From: a bacterium
GTDB taxonomy: Bacteria; Bacteroidota; Bacteroidia; CAILMK01; JACPUW01
Direction: 5' to 3'
Length of the DNA stretch: 37,612 bases
NCBI GenBank assembly: GCA_016124515.1
Contig: WGNN01000145.1
Span: 1-37,612, forward strand
Part shown: positions 7,142 through 14,377 of the stretch, piece after piece
Numbering within the stretch: position 1 is the stretch's first letter
How the letters are laid out: each line of letters starts with the position of its first letter
The notes under the pieces: model-generated
The model's input: only the letters and a program-made list of their open reading frames with translations
Databases searched by the model: none
Told to the model about the DNA's origin: nothing
Position numbers and translations under genes: made by a program

Positions 7142-9592
7142 ATGCTTCGATTGCTCCAAACCTATTTAATTCAATTGAAAACAAAAAGCGCCATTCTTAG
7201 CAAACCCAAGCTGCTGCGCATAAAACCTTTGCACAAGGGGCGCAGCCAAAAGCTCGTTTCAAAGTTTTCCTTAGTACTCGGCCTGCTTTTTTTGGCTCAG
7301 GTTGCGGCTGCTTCGCATATAATGGGGGGTAATATTGTGTTTAAAAACCTTGATAAAAACCGCTATTTGGTGGGGGTAAAAGTGTTTGTTGATTGCTACC
7401 GCGGCAACCAATCAGCCTTGTATGAAGATGAACTGCACATGGGGATGTATTCCAAAAGCACCAACAGCCTGGTGCGCGATATTCCGCTTACCCTAAAGGA
7501 AGGCAAAGGCGATACACTGAAAATAACCAAAAAGTCCTGCGCCAAAAAGGTCAATTTCTGCATGTTTATAGCCTATTACTACGATGAGCTGGAGTTTGAT
7601 CCGGCCATTTACAACGACCCCAAAGGATACTACCTCAGTTGGGAGCGCTGTTGCAGGAACCAGGTTATCATCAATATCCAAGACCCGCAGGAAACCGGCA
7701 TTGTTTACTACGCCGAAATTCCGCCATTTACCATAAAAAATTCTCTGCCCGAGTTTACCAAAATTCCGCTCAACCTGCTGTGCATCAATTCTTACTTTAA
7801 ATACAATTTCAAAGTAGTTGATGCCGACGGCGACTCCTTGGTTTCGAGCCTTGTATCGCCGCTCAAAGGCCATACGTCCTTTTCTGACGACAACTCAAAA
7901 ACATCGGCTTCCTATCCCATGTTGAAACCCGCGCCATATAGCGAGGTGCTTTGGACCGGCGGTTATGGCCCCGGGCGCATAATGGATGGCAAGCCCGGCT
8001 TGTCGCTCGATTCGGCTGGAACCATAGCCACCGTAAGGCCCACAAGACAAGGCGATTTTGTATTTGCCGTAAAAATTGAAGAATACAGAAATGGCCAAAA
8101 AATAGGAGAGGTGGTGCGCGAACTGCAATACAAAGTGGGTGTGTGCGCCGCCAACCACAGCCCGAATGACACCACACTCAATACCGCCGATACCATAAAG
8201 ATTTTTCCGGGAACGAAATATAACCTCAGGCTCAATTTTAAAGACCACGAAGGCGATTCAGTTTTTGTGAAAGCCGAGGGCAGTATTTTCAACCGCGATT
8301 TGGTGGGAGCGCCCATAGCACAGTTTCAAGCCATGAGCGACAAAGGCAAGGCAAGCGCCACACTTTCGTGGAGCCCACAGTGTCACCAAATTAATGAAGA
8401 ACCCTATGTGGTAACACTGGAAGCCAGCGACAACGGTTGTCCTTTTCCGGCCACCAACCTTATCAAACTCAAGATTAAGGTGCTGGATCCGCCGGTTTTT
8501 GACAAACCCAACGATTTTTGCGTGAGCAGGATAGACAACGACAAACTGCTGCTGAGCTGGAACAATTCAAGTTTTGGCAGCAATTACGGTGGTTTGGTAA
8601 TAGAAGAAAAAACAGAAGGTGGCGACTGGCAGGTGTTGGATACCGTGGTGCAAAAGCAAAAAAACAGCTATGAGTTGGCATCGCCACAAAACAATACACA
8701 GAATATATGCTACCGTATCAAGATTGTAAACTACTGCGGAATAGCCAGCGAAGTGAGTCATGAATATTGCTCGGTAGCCGATGTGGGTAAACCACCATTG
8801 GCGTCAAAACTTTTGAATGTAAGTGTGAACGACAAAGAGCAAGCGGAGCTGATATGGACCCAAAACCATGATTTTGACTTTAATGCCTACCATATTTACC
8901 GCGCCGTAAACGAGGGCTTATTTGACTACTATGCCAAAGCAAAAACCGTGAGCGATACCACTTTTACCGATAGCTTAATAAAAGCCGACTCGAATGTATA
9001 TGCCTATTATATTCAAACAATTGATGATTGCACAGAACTGAGCGAGGCCAGCACAACCGGCGCTAGCATTTTGCTGAGCGGTTCGGTAACAGCCTACATC
9101 AACCAACTTCACTGGACGCCCGTAACCGTTTATGATCCGGCGGGATATGAGCTTATCGGTAGCAATTTGTCGGAAAGTTTGTTGCTCAATGCCTTGTTTA
9201 GCCACACCGAATTTGACTATCCGCACGAACTAGCCATTGGCGATGAAGGTCAGTGGAAGTACAGGATAAAGGCCTACAACAGCGATTCAACGGTATTGTC
9301 CTGGTCCAACTCCATTGAGATGACCCAAAAACCTGTGGTTTACATACCAAATGCCTTTAGCCCAAACCGTGATGCGATTAACAAAACCTGGGACATAAAT
9401 GCCGATTTTGTGAAGGAATATTGGCTGCAGGTTTTCAACCGATGGGGCGAATTGGTATTTGAAAGCCACGATGCCACCGAAAACTGGGATGCTGAAAAAG
9501 CCCTTGACGGAACCTACTTGTACAAGTTGAGTTTCAGAAGCCTTACCGGGAAAATTTTCTTCAAAACCGGCTCATTGGTCATACTGCGCTAA
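7142..9592 (+). CDS. Secreted multidomain protein with gliding-motility/T9SS type B C-terminal sorting domain
   Basis: Hydrophobic segment 'KFSLVLGLLFLAQVAAASHIMGGNI'; Fn3-like segments; C-term 'VYIPNAFSPNRDAINKTWDI...LQVFNRWGELVFES...WDAEKALDGTYLYKLSF'. Exact start uncertain. Confidence 0.85.
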   Translation: MLRLLQTYLIQLKTKSAILSKPKLLRIKPLHKGRSQKLVSKFSLVLGLLFLAQVAAASHIMGGNIVFKNLDKNRYLVGVKVFVDCYRGNQSALYEDELHMGMYSKSTNSLVRDIPLTLKEGKGDTLKITKKSCAKKVNFCMFIAYYYDELEFDPAIYNDPKGYYLSWERCCRNQVIINIQDPQETGIVYYAEIPPFTIKNSLPEFTKIPLNLLCINSYFKYNFKVVDADGDSLVSSLVSPLKGHTSFSDDNSKTSASYPMLKPAPYSEVLWTGGYGPGRIMDGKPGLSLDSAGTIATVRPTRQGDFVFAVKIEEYRNGQKIGEVVRELQYKVGVCAANHSPNDTTLNTADTIKIFPGTKYNLRLNFKDHEGDSVFVKAEGSIFNRDLVGAPIAQFQAMSDKGKASATLSWSPQCHQINEEPYVVTLEASDNGCPFPATNLIKLKIKVLDPPVFDKPNDFCVSRIDNDKLLLSWNNSSFGSNYGGLVIEEKTEGGDWQVLDTVVQKQKNSYELASPQNNTQNICYRIKIVNYCGIASEVSHEYCSVADVGKPPLASKLLNVSVNDKEQAELIWTQNHDFDFNAYHIYRAVNEGLFDYYAKAKTVSDTTFTDSLIKADSNVYAYYIQTIDDCTELSEASTTGASILLSGSVTAYINQLHWTPVTVYDPAGYELIGSNLSESLLLNALFSHTEFDYPHELAIGDEGQWKYRIKAYNSDSTVLSWSNSIEMTQKPVVYIPNAFSPNRDAINKTWDINADFVKEYWLQVFNRWGELVFESHDATENWDAEKALDGTYLYKLSFRSLTGKIFFKTGSLVILR

Positions 9593-10188
9593 GCAGGCAG
9601 GTAGAGCATACAAGCCAAAGTGACCGCAAAACCCGAAACATAGCCTGAATAGAGCTCTTTGTTGGTATGCGCGTCAAGATAAAGCCGCGAAAAACCTACC
9701 AAGCCCGCTGCCAGCGTTGCAAGCATAAAGGGGTAAAAAAACATTGCACCAAACTGAAACATCTGGTAGAGCATAACCGCCACAAAACCACCCCAACTAC
9801 TGGCATGCAGCGATATTTTAAAAAATCCGGTAACGACATACAGTACCAAAAGCCCCGCTACAATAGCCAACAACAACATGCGCAGGTAGTGCGGCAAGTA
9901 TTTTTCGGGAAAACTGAAATAGGTAACCGTGTAAATGACCGCCACCACTATGATGGTTTTTTTGCGCTCACGTTGGTTTTGGGTTATCAGGTTGCGCTTG
10001 CCCAATAATAAGAACACAACGGGCAGCACGGCGGTATTTATAAAAATGATGAGGGTAATGAGGGCAATTCCCTCGGTTGGCAAACTGTGAATGGGGTAAG
10101 GATACAAAACCCAATACAGTATATATAAATAGGTATAGAGAAAAATGGGATGACCCAAATAAGAAATCAGTTTGGCTGTAAACTTCAT
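9589..10188 (-). CDS. PAP2-like integral membrane protein
   Basis: 199 aa, multi-span; 'SLHASSWGGF' and 'GFSRLYLDAHTNKELYSGYVSGF' resemble PAP2 phosphatase motifs. Confidence 0.6.
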   Translation of the reverse strand: MKFTAKLISYLGHPIFLYTYLYILYWVLYPYPIHSLPTEGIALITLIIFINTAVLPVVFLLLGKRNLITQNQRERKKTIIVVAVIYTVTYFSFPEKYLPHYLRMLLLAIVAGLLVLYVVTGFFKISLHASSWGGFVAVMLYQMFQFGAMFFYPFMLATLAAGLVGFSRLYLDAHTNKELYSGYVSGFAVTLACMLYLPA

Positions 10189-10195
10189 AGACTTG

Positions 10196-11653
10196 CTATA
10201 GTTCCTTTCTCAGGCGGGCTACAGGTATGTTCAGTTGTTCGCGGTATTTCGCAATGGTGCGGCGGGCTATGTTGTAGCCTTCTTCTTTCAGCAAATCGGT
10301 GAGTTCATCGTCGGTCAGTGGCTTCGATTTGTCTTCGGTGTTTACTATCGATTTCAGTTTTTCCTTCACCTCAATGTTTGACACCTCCGTTCCGTCTTCG
10401 GTCACTATTCCTTCTGAGAAAAACTCTTTGAGGCTGTAAATACCGTGGTCGGTTTGTACGTATTTGCTACTTACCACCCGCGAAATGGTTGAAATGTCCA
10501 TATTTATTCTGTCGGCCACATCCTTCAAAATCATGGGATGCAGTTTGCTCATATCGCCAGTATGGAAAAACTCAGGTTGCAGTTTCACAATGGTTTGCAT
10601 GGTTTGCATCAGGGTGTTTTGCCGCTGCTTAATGGCATCAATAAACCACTTGGCGCTGTCGAGTTTTTGTTTGATAAACTGTACTTGCGCCTTTTGCTCG
10701 TTGCTCACTTTTTTGGCAGCTTGAAAACCGGCCAGTGTTTCGCGGTACGAGCGGCTTATTTTCAACTCAGGGGCATTTCTTGCATTCAGCGAAACCACCA
10801 AATCTTCGCCGCGCTCGGTAACCATAAAGTCGGGTATCACGTACTGTGTTTTGGCTTCCGACTGCGATTCACCCGGCTTGGGATTCAGTCTTGTGATAAG
10901 TTCAATGGCACTTTTTAGCTCCTCGGTTTCTATTTTCAAAGATTTCAAAAGCTTGTCGTAGTGCTTGTTGCCAAGCTCCTTCAGGTGGTGCTTCACTATT
11001 TTGGTGGCCAGCTCCTTATAAGGGTGGGCAGGCATGCGACGCAATTGAATTTCAAGACATTCTTCAAGGCTTCGCGAGGCAATACCGGGCGGATCAAATT
11101 GTTGGATGACCTTTAAAATACGCTCCAGCTCATCTTCGCTTGTTTCAATATTGCTCAAAAACATCAGGTCGTAAGCAATGTTTTTGAGCGGACGCCGTAT
11201 GTAGCCATCGTCTTCTATCATACCAATCAAGTGGCGGGCAATGGTACTTTCGCGGTCGTTAAATTGGCTCGAGGTATTCAGTTGCGCTTCGAGCAGGCTA
11301 AACAAGGTTTGCGCCCCTGCGTAGGGAATTTCTTCTTTTTCATTGTCGGGGTCGTAAGAGTAGTAGTAGTTGTCGTTGCCGTCATCGTCGCTCATGTACT
11401 CGGCAATATCTACATTATCGTCCCACTCTTTTTCCGTTTCGGTTTTACCGTAGTCTTCATCGGTATCGTCGCTGTTGTTGTCGTATTCCTCGTTGTCTTT
11501 CTCATCATCAGTTTCAAGGGCAGGGTTTTCCGCCAGCTCTTCGTCAAGCCGGTCTTGCAGCTCAGTAAGGCTCAGCTGCAACAGTTGAATGAACTGTATT
11601 TGTTGCGGCGATAATTTTTGCAGCAACTTCTGATTCAGTCCTTGTTTTAGCAT
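10196..11653 (-). CDS. rpoN: RNA polymerase sigma-54 factor
   Basis: 485 aa; N-term 'QKLSPQQIQFIQLLQLSLTELQDRLDEELAENPALE', C-terminal RpoN box 'ARRTIAKYREQLNIPVARLRK'. Confidence 0.97.
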   Translation of the reverse strand: MLKQGLNQKLLQKLSPQQIQFIQLLQLSLTELQDRLDEELAENPALETDDEKDNEEYDNNSDDTDEDYGKTETEKEWDDNVDIAEYMSDDDGNDNYYYSYDPDNEKEEIPYAGAQTLFSLLEAQLNTSSQFNDRESTIARHLIGMIEDDGYIRRPLKNIAYDLMFLSNIETSEDELERILKVIQQFDPPGIASRSLEECLEIQLRRMPAHPYKELATKIVKHHLKELGNKHYDKLLKSLKIETEELKSAIELITRLNPKPGESQSEAKTQYVIPDFMVTERGEDLVVSLNARNAPELKISRSYRETLAGFQAAKKVSNEQKAQVQFIKQKLDSAKWFIDAIKQRQNTLMQTMQTIVKLQPEFFHTGDMSKLHPMILKDVADRINMDISTISRVVSSKYVQTDHGIYSLKEFFSEGIVTEDGTEVSNIEVKEKLKSIVNTEDKSKPLTDDELTDLLKEEGYNIARRTIAKYREQLNIPVARLRKEL

Positions 11654-11729
11654 ATTTGCATCCGCTTTACGAGTTCAAATATTATTACGAATTCCAACAT
11701 TAGAAACCTTTTTATCAAAACTTAAATTT

Positions 11730-13268
11730 ATGGACAGCACGTCAATTCCCGCGGTCACAATTTCAGCAATTGGTCAACACAATGATAGTGAAATCCAACT
11801 AAATGGTTGGGTACAAAATAAGCGCGAAAACAAAGGATTGGCCTTTATTATTCTACGCGATGGCACCGGATTTTGCCAGTGTGTGGCCTCTGAGCAGGAG
11901 CTTGGCGAAGATGAATTTAAGAAAACCAAAGACTTAACCCTTGAGTCTTCGGTGCGCATTAGCGGCAAGGTAAAAAAAGACGAACGCCAGATTGGCGGCT
12001 ATGAACTTCAGGTTACAGGCATTGAAGTTATTCAAATAGCGCAAGATTATCCTATTTCAAAAAAGGCACACGGCGTAGATTTCTTGCTCGATAAAAGGCA
12101 TCTTTGGCTCCGCAGCAAAAGGCAGTGGGCCATTATGCGCGTCAGAAACCAGGTCATTTATTCTATTCACAATTTTTTCCAGAGCCGTGGATATGTGCAA
12201 ATGGATGCACCCATTTTTACAGGAAATGCCTGCGAAGGAACAACCAACTTGTTTGAAACCGACTTTTTTGACCAACCTGCCTACCTGAGCCAAAGTGGGC
12301 AGCTATACGGCGAAGCGATGGCTATGGCCATGGGCAAGATATACACCTTTGGTCCTACGTTCAGAGCCGAAAAATCAAAAACCCGCCGCCACCTGAGCGA
12401 GTTTTGGATGATTGAACCTGAAATGGCTTTCTACAACCTGGAAATGACCATGGATGTGATTGAAGATTTTCTGCAATCAGTAATAGGCGATGTGCTCCAA
12501 AACTGCAGCTTTGAGCTCGAAGTACTTGAGCGCGATGTAACCAAACTGAAGGCAGCCCTGAACCCTTTTGTGCGACTCACTTACAAAGACGCGGTGGCCA
12601 TACTAAAAGGAGAGAAGGAGGTGAACGGCAAAAGGTCCATTGACTTGCTTACTGAGGATTTGAACAAGGCAAAGGATCGATTGAGTGAACTGAACAACGA
12701 AATTGAAGAAACAGAAGCAGCCCTTAAAAAAGGCGGAATAAAAAAAGGAAAAGTGGTGCGCATGGAGCAGTCGTTGCAAAACTGGCGCGCCGAAAAAGCC
12801 GAACTTGAAGAAGCCATTAGAAACATTCCTGTATGGATTCAATCGGCGGAGAACTTTGTAGATGGCAATGACTTTGGCGGTTCTGATGAAACCGTAATTA
12901 CCCGCATGTTCGATACGCCGGTAATGGTTTTCAACTGGCCAAAAATTATCAAGGCATTCTATATGAAAGAGGTGGACGAAGACCCAACCTTGGTAAAAGG
13001 AGTGGATGTGCTTGCCCCCGAAGGCTACGGCGAAATAGTGGGTGGCGGCGAACGTGAAACCGATATCGACGTGCTTATTGACAGCATAAAAAAACACGAC
13101 CTGCCTATGTCAGAGTTTGAGTGGTATCTTGACCTCCGTCGCTATGGCAGTGTACCACACGCGGGTTTTGGCCTTGGCCTTGAGCGTCTTATCACTTGGA
13201 TTTGTAAAATTCACCACCTGCGCGAGGCCATTCCGTTCCCTCGCTTGATGGGTAGGTTGTTGCCATAA
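11730..13268 (+). CDS. asnS: Asparaginyl-tRNA synthetase
   Basis: 512 aa; OB-fold N-term 'IQLNGWVQNKRENKGLAFIILRDGTG', class II motif 2 'FGPTFRAEKSKTRRHLSEFWMIEPEMAF', motif 3 'GFGLGLERL'. Confidence 0.97.
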   Translation: MDSTSIPAVTISAIGQHNDSEIQLNGWVQNKRENKGLAFIILRDGTGFCQCVASEQELGEDEFKKTKDLTLESSVRISGKVKKDERQIGGYELQVTGIEVIQIAQDYPISKKAHGVDFLLDKRHLWLRSKRQWAIMRVRNQVIYSIHNFFQSRGYVQMDAPIFTGNACEGTTNLFETDFFDQPAYLSQSGQLYGEAMAMAMGKIYTFGPTFRAEKSKTRRHLSEFWMIEPEMAFYNLEMTMDVIEDFLQSVIGDVLQNCSFELEVLERDVTKLKAALNPFVRLTYKDAVAILKGEKEVNGKRSIDLLTEDLNKAKDRLSELNNEIEETEAALKKGGIKKGKVVRMEQSLQNWRAEKAELEEAIRNIPVWIQSAENFVDGNDFGGSDETVITRMFDTPVMVFNWPKIIKAFYMKEVDEDPTLVKGVDVLAPEGYGEIVGGGERETDIDVLIDSIKKHDLPMSEFEWYLDLRRYGSVPHAGFGLGLERLITWICKIHHLREAIPFPRLMGRLLP

Positions 13269-13279
13269 AATAAACCAAC

Positions 13280-14377
13280 ATGCCGGTTACCCTCACCTTT
13301 GTAGTGCAGGGAGAGGGGCGCGGGCATCTCTCTCAGGCCATAGCCATGGCCGAAATATGTGAGCAACTCAACTTTGTAATTGACAAGGTTTACGTGGGGC
13401 GCAGTGGCGAGCGCAGTTTGCCCGACTATTTTACTCGCCGCTTTGGCGAAGCCATCGTTGAGTTTAAAAGCCCCAATTTTGCCCACGACAGCAACAACAA
13501 AGGCATACGCGTGGGTTGGTCGCTTTTTATGGGGGCGGTGTTATTACCCAAGTATATTGCCATTTCCATTAAGCTAGCCCGCCGCATAAAGAAGCAAAAG
13601 CCACATGGTGTAATCAATTTCTACGAACCGCTTATTGGCCTGTCGCAATTGTTTGTACGGCTGCGCTTGCCTATAGTATGTGTGGCGCACCAGTATTTTG
13701 CGTTGCATCCTAAGTTTAAGCTACCTGCAAAACCGCTCTTCGATAAAATAGGGCTTATTACCCTCACTTATATCACGCAGATTGGTTCGCATAGCAAGAT
13801 GGCACTTTCGTTTTACCCCTTTGAAAACGACCAAAAGCGCCACATAATTGCCATGCCGCCCTTGCTTAGAAACAAGGTGTATGCTTTGCAAACGAGCCAA
13901 CAATCGTTTTACCTCATTTACATTCTCAATAGTGGCTATGCCGAAAACGTGCTTAGTTGGCACGCCGAAAACGCTGAGGTAGAAGTGCATTGTTTTTGGG
14001 ATCGCTTTGATTTGCCCGAGGTATATAACCCACAGCCCAACCTCTATTTTCACCACCTGAGCGAAGAACATTTCTTACAACGGATGTCGGCCTGCAAAGC
14101 CTTGCTTACCACGGCGGGTTTTGAGTCGGTGAGTGAGGCAATCTATTTGCAAAAGCCCGTGGCAATGGTGCCTGTTAAAGGCCATTATGAGCAAAAGGTA
14201 AATTCATTTGATGCCCTTGAAGCCGGTGCCGGCGTGCGTAACGACGACTTTGATGTGGCTACTCTTATAGAAAAACTCAATAGTTTTTCGCATAAAAAAC
14301 CCAATCGCTCTCACGATTGGGTTAAGCTTTCAAGAAACCACTGGGAAACGTATTTGGGCGGTTTGTTTAATAAATAA
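13280..14377 (+). CDS. Glycosyltransferase (MurG/GT-B-like; 'VVQGEGRGHLSQA' family)
   Basis: 365 aa; N-term 'VVQGEGRGHLSQAIAMAEI', C-term 'TTAGFESVSEAIYLQKPVAMVPVKGHYEQKVNSFDALEAGAG' typical of UDP-sugar GT-B acceptor/donor lobes. Confidence 0.75.
   Translation: MPVTLTFVVQGEGRGHLSQAIAMAEICEQLNFVIDKVYVGRSGERSLPDYFTRRFGEAIVEFKSPNFAHDSNNKGIRVGWSLFMGAVLLPKYIAISIKLARRIKKQKPHGVINFYEPLIGLSQLFVRLRLPIVCVAHQYFALHPKFKLPAKPLFDKIGLITLTYITQIGSHSKMALSFYPFENDQKRHIIAMPPLLRNKVYALQTSQQSFYLIYILNSGYAENVLSWHAENAEVEVHCFWDRFDLPEVYNPQPNLYFHHLSEEHFLQRMSACKALLTTAGFESVSEAIYLQKPVAMVPVKGHYEQKVNSFDALEAGAGVRNDDFDVATLIEKLNSFSHKKPNRSHDWVKLSRNHWETYLGGLFNK
14294..14323 (-). terminator. intrinsic terminator on the minus strand, inside the 3' coding end of the convergent glycosyltransferase
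   Basis: Minus strand: AACCCAATCG-TGAGAG-CGATTGGGTT followed by TTTT; perfect 10-bp inverted repeat 14298-14307/14314-14323 with A-tract at 14294-14299 on plus. Confidence 0.75.

Noticed and set aside
6582-7169. 195-aa plus-strand ORF over the biotin-carrier gene
   Set aside because: Antisense shadow of a gene with a clear biotinylation motif.
11231-11614. Plus-strand ORF with valine-rich membrane-like segment
   Set aside because: Antisense of the acidic GAT/GAA-rich region of rpoN; hydrophobic runs are a complement artefact.
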